Part shown: positions 1 to 5,321 of the stretch, in pieces
Position numbering within the stretch: position 1 is the stretch's first letter
Layout of the letters: the number at the start of each line of letters is the position of its first letter
DNA from: JBEEJZ01 sp046046915
GTDB lineage: Bacteria > Pseudomonadota > Gammaproteobacteria > Burkholderiales > Burkholderiaceae_C
DNA length: 6,867 nt
NCBI GenBank assembly: GCA_046046915.1
Contig: JBJOIT010000086.1
Location: 1 to 6,867, forward strand
Direction of reading: 5' to 3'
Made by a program: the position numbers and the translations under genes
Notes under the pieces: model-generated
What the model was told of the DNA's origin: nothing
The model's database searches: none
What the model saw: the letters and a program-made list of their open reading frames with translations, nothing else

Positions 1-1
1 G

Positions 2-244
2 GTTGTCACCAACTTGATCGCCAACACCTTTGAAGTGTCATTCGAAGATTACGGCCCCATCAAGAAGGCTGACTGGGTTGCATTGGCAACCGAAAAGCGC
101 GACTTGATGCCCAACTCAACCGAACCCTGGAGTTACCTCAAAGGTGTTGATGCAGTCCAGGAAATACTGGTTCCCATGGGACCCCAAGAAGCCAAATCTG
201 CATTTTTGAGGGCTTGGTACAGCACAACAAAGGCCGTAATTTGA
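2..244 (+). CDS. 3' end of an unrecognised gene, cut by the window edge
   Basis: The frame is open from base 2 to a TGA at 242-244, giving 80 residues that begin VVTNLIANTFEV and end STTKAVI. No convincing start with a ribosome binding site is visible. A TTG at base 14 lies in frame, but the codons before it are also open, so the gene most likely begins left of the window. The product looks soluble, with no membrane segment, signal peptide or Cys cluster. It contains Trp-Val and Pro-Trp-Ser-Tyr stretches and a mixed charge. I do not recognise the family. It precedes the H-NS gene on the same strand with a 97-bp gap holding hairpins, so the two are probably separate transcription units. Confidence 0.5.
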   Translation, partial: VVTNLIANTFEVSFEDYGPIKKADWVALATEKRDLMPNSTEPWSYLKGVDAVQEILVPMGPQEAKSAFLRAWYSTTKAVI

Positions 245-286
245 AACGGCACATGTTTGAATTCAATCGTGCAAATAGAATCTGAA

Positions 287-310
287 ACGGCTGAATAAGC
301 CGTACTCTTT
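287..310 (+). terminator. Possible weak terminator after the first gene
   Basis: A perfect 6-bp inverted repeat, ACGGCT (287-292) and AGCCGT (298-303), has a 5-base loop. It is followed by ACTCTTT, a pyrimidine-rich but imperfect U-tract. Its position between the first gene and the H-NS gene suits a terminator. The short stem and broken T-run make this tentative. Confidence 0.3.
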
Positions 311-341
311 CTTAAATTTATAAATCGTTGGAAACCAAATC

Positions 342-629
342 ATGTCAAATCTCAAAGAGCTTCTGGAACAAAAGGCCGCCCTTGATCAGCTGATTGCCGA
401 AACTCGCCAGCGTGAAACTGCTGGTGCTATTGCTCAAGTCAGATCCATCGTCACCGAATTCGGTCTTTCTTCTGCTGACATCTTTGGCGGCAAAAAGACT
501 GCAGAGAAGAAGACAAGCAAAGTTGCTCCCAAATACAGGGATCCTCTGAGTGGCAACACCTGGACTGGCCGAGGCATTGCGCCTAAGTGGCTAGCAGGCA
601 AGAACAAGGAAGATTACTTGATTGCCTAA
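342..629 (+). CDS. H-NS family nucleoid-associated DNA-binding protein
   Basis: A 95-residue protein of the H-NS histone-like family, which binds curved AT-rich DNA and silences transcription, often of acquired genes. Residues 1-48 form a heptad-like helical region (LKELLEQKAALDQL) expected to mediate oligomerisation. Residues 50-63 are a Lys/Ala-rich linker. Residues 65-84 are the C-terminal DNA-binding module: YRDP, then SGNTWTGRG, then PKWL, the clearest family signature in the window. The length matches the short beta-proteobacterial H-NS-like proteins rather than the 137-aa E. coli form. The ATG at 342 follows GGAAA (330-334) with 7 bases of spacing. The leader is AT-rich, with TATAAA at 319-324, but I see no matching -35 box. 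The gene runs toward the minus-strand SRAP cluster. Whether it silences the neighbouring DNA is not shown by the sequence. Confidence 0.93.
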   Translation: MSNLKELLEQKAALDQLIAETRQRETAGAIAQVRSIVTEFGLSSADIFGGKKTAEKKTSKVAPKYRDPLSGNTWTGRGIAPKWLAGKNKEDYLIA

Positions 630-645
630 TTTGACGTATTTACCC

Positions 646-668
646 AAGCCCACGTAGTGGGCTTTGTT
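646..668 (+). terminator. Rho-independent terminator after the H-NS gene
   Basis: A perfect 8-bp inverted repeat, AAGCCCAC (646-653) and GTGGGCTT (657-664), has a 3-base loop (GTA). It is followed by TGTT. It begins 16 bases after the H-NS stop codon. The stem is GC-rich; the T-tract is short but includes the TTT that ends the stem. Confidence 0.7.
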
Positions 669-701
669 GAGCTTAAGATGTCAAAAACTCGATAAATAAA
701 C

Positions 702-728
702 CACCTTATTTGAGGTGTCAATATTTTT
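702..728 (+). terminator. Second, possibly bidirectional terminator between convergent genes
   Basis: CACCT (702-706) and AGGTG (713-717) form a 5-bp stem, extendable by a G-U pair, followed on the plus strand by TCAATATTTTT. On the minus strand the same stem is followed by GTTTATTTATC. It could therefore end transcripts from the H-NS gene and from the converging SRAP cluster, whose last stop codon is at 821. The stem is modest and no experiment supports it. Confidence 0.4.
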
Positions 729-820
729 CGAACGGCAAATCGCAGTGAGCCAACAGACGATGCAAAAGAGTGGGAAAAAAGCATACGAGATATTTCCCTA
801 TCATCAGCACTGGGCTGAAT

Positions 821-1455
821 CTAAATCAATGACAGGGTGGCTTGATACTGCCCTGCCCTTGGAGCCGGCTCACTGACCAGGACAGTCTCAGCAGGCCGCA
901 GGCACATGGCCATGGCTGTCTGAGGGGTGGCCATGAGCCATGGTTTGAACTGCTCTGGCTCCAACACCACCACGCTGCGCTTCTCGTCGCCCGGGCGGTG
1001 GAAATGCCCCATCACCGTATGTCCGTCTGCATTAACGGTGAGCATCGAGAACGAGTGCACGATTTCACCGGTCTGGGTATCCAGCCAACGGTCCCAGATG
1101 CTGGCAACCCCCATGGGTTCGCCATCACGGCGTTTGATGCGCCAACGCACTGCAACCCCTGTTTCCCAGTTGGGTTCAAAGAAGTCGTCGAGCAAGGCGA
1201 TGGCGTACTGGCGTTTGCGCCAGGGGCTGCGGTAAGACGGCTTTTCTGCAACGGTTTCGCATCGGGCGTTGTAGGTGCGTCTGCCGATGGTGTTGTCCTT
1301 GGCCCAGTGGGGTACGAGGCCAAAGCGGGCGGTACGCACCGTCGGTGTCTGGCGGTCATCACCCAGCAGCGCGATGGGAGCGTCGTAGCCGGGGTAGGCT
1401 TCGGGCGGGTAGTGCATGTCCGGCCAGTCCACCCCCAGGCTGCGCTCGACCCAGG
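821..1455 (-). pseudogene. SRAP (YedK/HMCES-type) gene, 3' part, split by IS21
   Basis: This holds residues 12-222 of an SRAP-domain protein. SRAP proteins bind abasic sites in single-stranded DNA through Cys2, forming a thiazolidine crosslink that protects the lesion. Numbered on the rebuilt protein, visible family features are ARFGLVPHWAKD (54-65), YNARCETVAEKP (73-84, the NAR motif), FEPNWE (104-109, containing the conserved Glu105), LTVNADGH (150-157) and FHRPGDEKR (163-171, with the active-site-type His164). Codons 1-13 and the first base of codon 14 are missing here. They lie on the far side of the IS element at 3971-4010. The frame can be extended to a TTG at 1468 inside the IS end, but a TAA immediately precedes it. 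Any product would lack Cys2 and should be inactive in crosslinking. Apart from the insertion I see no frameshift or internal stop. Confidence 0.9.
1450..1455. repeat. Target-site duplication, left copy
   Basis: CCCAGG occurs here and again at 3971-3976, directly next to the two ends of the IS element. By chance the match extends to 9 bp (ACCCAGGTG at 1449-1457 and 3970-3978). I set the boundary at 6 bp because this gives symmetrical TGGT...ACCA termini and a gapless alignment of the ends. Confidence 0.85.
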
Positions 1456-1504
1456 TGGTTGACGACAATTACCTTGGCCGGTTAACGACAACTATGTTGG
1501 CCGG
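1456..1504 (+). repeat. IS21 left end with two terminal repeat units
   Basis: Two units of CGACAAYTAnnTTGGCCGG lie at 1463-1481 and 1486-1504, 23 bp apart. They match inverted copies at the right end. IS21-family elements carry multiple such repeats as transposase binding sites. This end also holds GACAAT (1464-1469), which could act as a -10 box when joined to the right end. Confidence 0.85.
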
Positions 1505-1543
1505 ATAGAGGCCTACACCGGGCGGGTCCGGGAGGCGGGGCTA

Positions 1544-1579
1544 CCGTTGGTCCTTCGAACACAAATCGAAGGTAGACGG
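1544..1579 (+). promoter_or_regulatory. Hairpin covering the istA ribosome binding site
   Basis: CCTTCGA (1552-1558) and TCGAAGG (1566-1572) are a perfect 7-bp inverted repeat with a 7-base loop. CCGT (1544-1547) and ACGG (1576-1579) add an outer stem across a small internal loop. The 3' arm contains GAAGG, the apparent Shine-Dalgarno sequence of istA, 8 bases before its ATG at 1581. In a transcript entering from outside, this stem would hide the site. Such protection from read-through is known in other insertion sequences, for example IS10. For this element it is inference. Confidence 0.55.
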
Positions 1580-1580
1580 C

Positions 1581-3074
1581 ATGCCCGGCAAGAGAATCAC
1601 GGACCACCAAGTGCACAAGTACAAGCAACACCGCAACAAGCTCAGCCAAGTAGCTTCTGCCGCCAAAGCCGGAATCAGCGAGCGAAGCGCCCGTCGGATC
1701 GAAGGCGCGCAAAGCCTGCCCTCACAGCGCCCGGCGCGGAGCTGGCGAACCCGAGAAGACCCATTGAGTGCGGTCTGGGACAGTGAAGTCATCCCGCTGC
1801 TGCAAACCGATGCCAGACTCAACGCCGTCACTCTCCTTGAAGAATTGCAACGGCGCTATCCCGGCCAATGGGATACCAGCGTGTTGCGGACCCTGCAACG
1901 CCGTATACGGCTGTGGCGTGCCAAGTTTGGAGCCGAACGGGAGGTCTACTTTGCGCAGGAACACCCACCGGGGCGCCAAGGTATCTCAGACTTCACCGTG
2001 GCCGATGAACTCAACGTGGAGATTGCCGGCGTAGCGTTTACCCACCGCCTGTACCAATTTGCGCTGGCCTATTCCGGTTGGCGTCACGTTACGGTCATCG
2101 ACTCCGGCGAGAGCTTCATGGCACTGTCGACCGGCTTGCAGGCTGCACTCTGGGCATTGGGTGGTGTCCCCGAAGAGCACCGAACCGACAGCCTGTCGGC
2201 GGCATTCAACAATTTGGCCGAACAAGAGGAGTTGACCAAGCGGTATACAGACCTGTGCAGCCACTACGGACTGCGTGCAACACGCTGCAACCCCGGCCAA
2301 TCCAACGAGAACGGCTCCATCGAATCACGCAACAACACCCTTAAGACCGCACTGGAGCAGGCATTGTGCTTACGCGGCACTCGCAGCTTCGATGCGCGAG
2401 CTGATTACGAGACGTTTGTCGACACCATCGTGCAGCGTATGAATACGCGTGCGACCAAGTTTCTGGTCACCGAGCGTGCCATGCTCAAGCCCTTGCCGGT
2501 GCGGCGTACCGCCGAGTTCGAAGAGATTCCTGCACGGGTCAGTAAATACGCCGTCTTCACCCTCAAGGGCGTTCTCTACAGCGTACCGAGCCAGCTCATT
2601 GGCCACCGCCTGATGGTGCGTCAGTATGCCCAACACGTTGAAGGCTGGTTGGGTGGCCAATGTGTTGTGACTCTACCAAGGGCAAGGCCTGCTGAGGGTC
2701 AACGCGTTGGACGCTCCATTGACTATCGGCATCTGGTGGGCGCATTGAAACGCAAGCCCGGTGCATTCGCCCGCTGGGTGCTGCGTGATGCAGCATTCCC
2801 CCGTGCCGTGTACCGCCAGACATGGGAACGACTGGCTGCACAAAGGCCGGAACGTGAGGCCTGTAAAACGATGGTTGGCTTGCTGGTCTTGGCCGCCGAC
2901 GGGCACGAAGCCCAACTGTCCCAGGAGCTGGAGCAGTTGATTGAGCTGGACCAGTTGCCTGACCTCCATGCCCTGACACAATTACTGGCACCCCCCACGG
3001 GGGAAGTTCCGCAGGTGGTTGTGACCTTACCTGCGCTGGCCTCTTATGACGACCTGTTTGAGGTGGTCCTATGA
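1581..3074 (+). CDS. istA: IS21-family transposase IstA
   Basis: A 497-residue DDE-type transposase that cuts and joins the IS ends, working with IstB. Residues 7-45 form an N-terminal helix-turn-helix-like region (KAGISERSARRIEG). Residues 100-118 are a basic helical segment. The catalytic core probably uses Asp137 (GISDFTVAD), Asp203 (HRTDSLSAAF) and Glu248 (NENGSIESRN), matching the family's D-D-E order and spacing. The C-terminal part, including a region near 320-350 (SKYAVFTLKGVLYSVPSQLI), resembles the small beta domain seen after DDE cores. The length fits the long subgroup of IstA proteins. The ATG at 1581 follows GAAGG (1568-1572), which lies in the arm of a hairpin. Its TGA overlaps the istB start by 4 bases, suggesting translational coupling. 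A C-run/G-run hairpin (2991-3003) lies about 70 bases before the end. Confidence 0.95.
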   Translation: MPGKRITDHQVHKYKQHRNKLSQVASAAKAGISERSARRIEGAQSLPSQRPARSWRTREDPLSAVWDSEVIPLLQTDARLNAVTLLEELQRRYPGQWDTSVLRTLQRRIRLWRAKFGAEREVYFAQEHPPGRQGISDFTVADELNVEIAGVAFTHRLYQFALAYSGWRHVTVIDSGESFMALSTGLQAALWALGGVPEEHRTDSLSAAFNNLAEQEELTKRYTDLCSHYGLRATRCNPGQSNENGSIESRNNTLKTALEQALCLRGTRSFDARADYETFVDTIVQRMNTRATKFLVTERAMLKPLPVRRTAEFEEIPARVSKYAVFTLKGVLYSVPSQLIGHRLMVRQYAQHVEGWLGGQCVVTLPRARPAEGQRVGRSIDYRHLVGALKRKPGAFARWVLRDAAFPRAVYRQTWERLAAQRPEREACKTMVGLLVLAADGHEAQLSQELEQLIELDQLPDLHALTQLLAPPTGEVPQVVVTLPALASYDDLFEVVL

Positions 3075-3895
3075 GCGCGGCGTCAATTACAACGTCAACG
3101 ACGACAACTACCCCCACCGCCACTTCTGCCCGTCTGGGGATGATGCTGACCGATTTGCGCATGCCCACCATCAAACGACTGGCCGGTGACCTGTGTACAC
3201 AGTCCGATGCCGAGGGCTGGCCAGCACACCGATTCTTGGAGGCATTGCTGGAACATGAAATCAACGAGCGCGAGGCACGCCGCATTGACCGCCACCGCAA
3301 TGAATCGGGCCTGAGCCCTGACAAGCGGCTCTCCAGCTTTGACTTCGCGGCGGTGCCCAGCGTGTCCAAGGCGCAGGTGATGGCCCTTACAGAAGGCACT
3401 GAATGGATTGACCGTGGCGCCAACGTTCTGCTGTTCGGGCCACCAGGAGTAGGTAAAAGCCATCTGGTCAGCGCCTTGGGGCATGCCCTGGTGGATGCCG
3501 GTCGGCGCGTTCTGTTTACGCGGTGTTCTGACCTGGTACAACGCTTGCAGGCGGCACGACGAGATTTACGCCTGCCGCAAGAGCTGGCCAAGCTGGACCG
3601 GTTTGACTTGCTGATTCTGGATGACCTTAGCTATGTGCGGCGTGACCAGGCTGAAACTTCTGTCTTGTTCGAACTGATATCCGAACGCTATGAGCGCAAG
3701 AGCTTGGCCATCACCGCCAACACCCCGTTCTCGCAGTGGGGAGAGGTGTTTGTGGAGCCCGCAATGACACTGGCTGCCGTTGACCGTCTGGTTCATCACT
3801 CAACCATTCTGGAGATGAATGTGGAGAGCTACCGCCGTCGCGCCGCACAGGCGGGGCATGCCCCGCCTGTGCGAAAGGCTCGCTCAACCAAATAG
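3071..3895 (+). CDS. istB: IS21-family helper ATPase IstB
   Basis: A 274-residue DnaC-like AAA+ ATPase that assembles on DNA, helps choose the target and activates IstA. The Walker A motif is GPPGVGKS (123-130), Walker B is LLILDD (180-185), and ITANTPFSQW (214-223) occupies the sensor-1 region. ERYERKS (205-211) and VDRLVHHSTILEMNVESYRRR (237-257) are typical IstB C-terminal segments. Residues 6-20 are an unusual Thr-rich tract (ITTSTTTTTPTATSA) ahead of the conserved part, which begins near residue 22. The start overlaps the istA stop as ATGA. The last 20 codons include a perfect 30-bp palindrome (3844-3873), so this tail may be shaped by DNA or RNA structure rather than by protein need. 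Confidence 0.95.
   Translation: MSAASITTSTTTTTPTATSARLGMMLTDLRMPTIKRLAGDLCTQSDAEGWPAHRFLEALLEHEINEREARRIDRHRNESGLSPDKRLSSFDFAAVPSVSKAQVMALTEGTEWIDRGANVLLFGPPGVGKSHLVSALGHALVDAGRRVLFTRCSDLVQRLQAARRDLRLPQELAKLDRFDLLILDDLSYVRRDQAETSVLFELISERYERKSLAITANTPFSQWGEVFVEPAMTLAAVDRLVHHSTILEMNVESYRRRAAQAGHAPPVRKARSTK
3844..3873. repeat. Perfect 30-bp GC-rich palindrome inside the end of istB
   Basis: The 15 bases from 3844 (CGCACAGGCGGGGCA) are followed directly by their exact reverse complement, ending at 3873. As RNA it would form a very stable hairpin with a tight turn. Neither strand has a T-run after it, so it does not look like a standard Rho-independent terminator. It could block read-through, protect the 3' end of the mRNA, or form a DNA cruciform near the right end of the element. 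Confidence 0.85.
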
Positions 3896-3921
3896 CCAGA
3901 TAAATTCATTCCCCGCTTCCA

Positions 3922-3970
3922 CCGGCCAAGATAGTTGTCGCCGAGCGGTCAAGATAGTTGACATCGACCA
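3922..3970 (-). repeat. IS21 right end with two terminal repeat units
   Basis: Read on the minus strand, the inner unit at 3922-3940 is CGACAACTATCTTGGCCGG. It differs at one position from the left inner unit. A more diverged outer unit lies at 3945-3963. The 23-bp period matches the left end. The outer tip reads ...ACCA on the plus strand. Confidence 0.85.
3958..3963 (+). promoter_or_regulatory. Outward -35 box (TTGACA) at the IS right tip
   Basis: A perfect TTGACA lies 7 bases inside the right end and faces out of the element. In the present location the hexamer 17 bases downstream is GTTGCG, so it is not a good promoter here. If the right end joined a left end with a 2-3 bp spacer, GACAAT of the left end (1464-1469) would lie 17-18 bases away. 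That would form the kind of junction promoter known for tandem IS21 copies. Confidence 0.5.
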
Positions 3971-3976
3971 CCCAGG
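3971..3976. repeat. Target-site duplication, right copy
   Basis: CCCAGG follows directly after the ACCA end of the IS element and matches 1450-1455. On the minus strand it encodes part of the Thr-Trp-Val stretch at SRAP codons 12-14. Confidence 0.85.
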
Positions 3977-4010
3977 TGCCGTTGCGTGTGGGGCTGTAGT
4001 TGGTGCACAT
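3971..4010 (-). pseudogene. SRAP gene, 5' stub with start codon and catalytic Cys2
   Basis: From the ATG at 4010 the minus strand encodes MCTNYSPTRNGTW plus the first base of the next codon. It then enters the IS element. Initiator Met followed by Cys is the hallmark of SRAP proteins, where Met removal exposes the Cys that reacts with abasic sites. Joining this stub to 1449 and below, dropping one CCCAGG copy, gives an uninterrupted 222-codon gene. In the present sequence the frame runs on into the IS and stops at a TGA (3906-3908), giving a 34-residue chimeric peptide. The start lies 28 bases after the DUF411 stop codon, with no clear Shine-Dalgarno match, so it probably belonged to the same operon. 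Confidence 0.88.
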
Positions 4011-4038
4011 GCAAAGGCAAGCAGGCAGGTGAGGCGGC

Positions 4039-4521
4039 TCAGTTGTAGGAGCTGAACACCCGGCCGTCCCCGTTTTTCAGAACCAGGACCAAGTCGTAGC
4101 GATCGCGACGCCCGCCGTATTCGGGTCCATCCATGCCGGGCGAGCCCACCGGCATTCCCGGCACTGCCAGACCAGTGGCTGTGGGCTTGTCTTTGAGTAG
4201 TCGGCGTATGTCGGCAGCCGGAACGTGCCCTTCAATGACATAACCTTGAACAAGCGCGGTGTGGCAGGAACCGAACTTGGCCGGCAGGCCCAGTCGAGCA
4301 CGGGCGGCGCTGTTGCCTGTGTCGTTGACCGTGACTTTGAAGCCACTGCTTTGAAGATGCGAGATCCAGTCCTTGCAGCACCCGCAATTCGGGTCTTTCC
4401 AGACCTCGATGGCTACATCTGGCGCACGGGCCGAGGCCAGGTCAGCGATGCCCCATGAAGCAAGACCCAATGCAGCCAGCCGGCTCAGCATCAAGCGACG
4501 TGTAGTGACGGGTGTGTTCAT
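4039..4521 (-). CDS. Exported DUF411 family protein, probable metal-binding
   Basis: A 160-residue protein of the DUF411 (COG3019) family, described as predicted metal-binding and often found near copper-handling genes. Residues 1-33 look like a Tat signal: TTRRLMLSRL gives the twin arginine, followed by a hydrophobic stretch (AALGLASWGIADLA) and a likely cleavage site around ASARA. Export to the periplasm is therefore expected. The mature domain starts VAIEVWKDPNCGCCKDW. It carries a CGCC cluster (C46, C48, C49), GSCH (C86, H87), a His at 99 and the GMPVGSPGM segment (122-130) with Met ligand candidates, all typical of the family. The gene follows the DUF2237 gene after a 108-bp gap, large enough for its own promoter. 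That gap holds a 10-bp direct repeat. It precedes the broken SRAP gene by 28 bp. The exact metal and role are not shown. Confidence 0.88.
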   Translation of the reverse strand: MNTPVTTRRLMLSRLAALGLASWGIADLASARAPDVAIEVWKDPNCGCCKDWISHLQSSGFKVTVNDTGNSAARARLGLPAKFGSCHTALVQGYVIEGHVPAADIRRLLKDKPTATGLAVPGMPVGSPGMDGPEYGGRRDRYDLVLVLKNGDGRVFSSYN

Positions 4522-4537
4522 GATTTGGGTCTCTGCG

Positions 4538-4563
4538 GTTTCAGGGTGTCAAAGTTTCAGGGT
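4538..4563 (-). repeat. Direct repeat upstream of the DUF411 gene
   Basis: On the minus strand ACCCTGAAAC occurs twice, at 4563-4554 and 4547-4538, with a 16-base period. The nearer copy ends 16 bases before the ATG. Such a pair could be a regulator binding site or chance. I do not recognise it as a known operator. Confidence 0.4.
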
Positions 4564-4629
4564 CATAGGGAATCGGGTGCGCAAGCTGAGTTGGGCTGCA
4601 GGCAAATCATCTGCACAGCAACCGGCCCC

Positions 4630-5001
4630 TCACTTTTTGAACTCGCAGGACTGCAATTGCTCCAGCGTCACGTAGTCCAACGCTCGTATGTGAGTGGACT
4701 CAAGAATCACGTTTGGTGCAAGACCTGCGTCAAAGGCCTCCTTCCAACGCATGGCACACAGGCACCAGCGATCGCCAGCTTGTAAGCCCTGAAAACGATA
4801 TTCCGGACGTGGGGTGATCAAGTCATTGCCGCGCGACAAGGAAAACTGCAGAAATTCAGCTGTCATCCGAGCGCAGACAACATGTGAGCCGGTATCGTCT
4901 TCTCGTGTGTTGCAACACCCATCGCGGAAATAGCCTGTTACCGGGTCATAGGAACAGGCCAAGAGCGGTTTGCCCAGCACGTTCAAAGCGGGTGTGTTCA
5001 T
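4630..5001 (-). CDS. DUF2237 family protein (COG3651)
   Basis: A 123-residue protein of the DUF2237 family, whose function is unknown. Family features run along the whole length: NVLGKPLLACSYDP (7-20), TGYFRDGCCNT (22-32), GSHVVCARMTAEFL (38-51), SRGNDLITPRPEY (56-68), GDRWCLCAMRW (76-86) and APNVILESTH (95-104). Conserved Cys residues lie at 16, 29, 30, 43, 80 and 82. This suggests metal binding or disulfides, but the protein has no signal peptide. It is of the usual family length and looks intact. The ATG at 5001 follows AGAGGA with good spacing and overlaps the upstream Cys-rich gene's stop as ATGA, so the two are probably co-translated. Unlike that tight pair, the next gene (DUF411) is 108 bp away. 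Confidence 0.88.
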   Translation of the reverse strand: MNTPALNVLGKPLLACSYDPVTGYFRDGCCNTREDDTGSHVVCARMTAEFLQFSLSRGNDLITPRPEYRFQGLQAGDRWCLCAMRWKEAFDAGLAPNVILESTHIRALDYVTLEQLQSCEFKK

Positions 5002-5183
5002 TTGTTCCTCTTGTCGCCAGAGGCTGGCGCCGGCCCCAAACGTTCAGCCTGCGTGGTGTGTTTCGCAGGCTCCTGTTGATCCGGGAAACTCATTTTTTCG
5101 CCGTCCCACTTCTGCCCGCACCAACAGTATCCCTCTGGGTTAATGATGCAGGTCCCGGTCCCGCAGCAGCGCTCGTCTTCCAT
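4998..5183 (-). CDS. Small Cys-rich protein of unknown function
   Basis: A 61-residue protein with a Cys-rich N-terminal half and a polar, Pro/Ala/Lys-rich tail. Residues 5-31 hold RCCGTGTCIINPEG and YCWCGQKWDGEKM, with Cys at 6, 7, 12, 20 and 22, a pattern that could bind a metal. No signal peptide or membrane segment is visible. I do not know a named family. Support for a real gene comes from the strong Shine-Dalgarno (AGGAGA, 5196-5191) ahead of the ATG at 5183, the 4-base ATGA overlap with the DUF2237 gene, and the biased, patterned residues. Being coupled to DUF2237, another Cys-rich protein, it may work with it. It lies 138 bp downstream of umuC on the same strand. Confidence 0.75.
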   Translation of the reverse strand: MEDERCCGTGTCIINPEGYCWCGQKWDGEKMSFPDQQEPAKHTTQAERLGPAPASGDKRNK

Positions 5184-5190
5184 GATTTTT

Positions 5191-5196
5191 TCTCCT
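5191..5196 (-). promoter_or_regulatory. Ribosome binding site of the Cys-rich gene
   Basis: AGGAGA on the minus strand lies 7 bases before the ATG at 5183. It is the strongest Shine-Dalgarno match in the cluster and fixes the start of this small gene. It overlaps a 10-bp palindrome CTGATATCAG (5195-5204). The rest of the 138-bp gap up to the umuC stop shows no clear promoter, terminator or LexA box. Confidence 0.6.
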
Positions 5197-5321
5197 GATA
5201 TCAGCGCAATGATGATCGATCTCAGGGGCCACTATTTCACAGACGACGAAACATCGCTGTGCCCAAGGGATAACACTCTTGATGAGCGTCTGCTGAACGG
5301 CTTCAATAGCCTCCCACCCCC

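Larger units (their letters stand above)
1456..3970 (+). mobile_element. Complete IS21-family insertion sequence (2515 bp)
   Basis: The element starts TGGTTGAC and ends TCGACCA, the TG...CA form usual for IS21 elements. It holds two overlapping genes, istA (DDE transposase) and istB (AAA+ helper ATPase), both intact. It is flanked by a direct repeat, CCCAGG. The 49 bp at each end align as inverted repeats without gaps (38 of 49 identical by my count), each carrying two repeat units. It sits inside codon 14 of an SRAP gene and is oriented opposite to that gene. The clean duplication, undamaged genes and undamaged target frame point to a fairly recent insertion and an element that could still be active. 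I do not assign a named IS. Confidence 0.95.

Noticed and set aside
842..1462. 206-codon open frame antisense to the SRAP gene
   Set aside because: The opposite strand encodes a clear SRAP protein. This frame shows no recognisable motif and is an expected shadow in GC-rich coding DNA.
2991..3003. CCCCC/GGGGG hairpin near the end of istA as a terminator
   Set aside because: The stem is only 5 bp, there is no T-run, and istB is coupled just downstream, so termination here is unlikely.
2596..3591. 331-codon open frame antisense to istA and istB
   Set aside because: It runs across two well-recognised genes on the other strand and its Arg/Ser/Pro-rich composition is typical of a shadow frame.
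5184..5321. LexA box in the gap between umuC and the Cys-rich gene
   Set aside because: CTGT occurs on the minus strand but the matching ACAG half at the right spacing is absent, so no SOS box is called.
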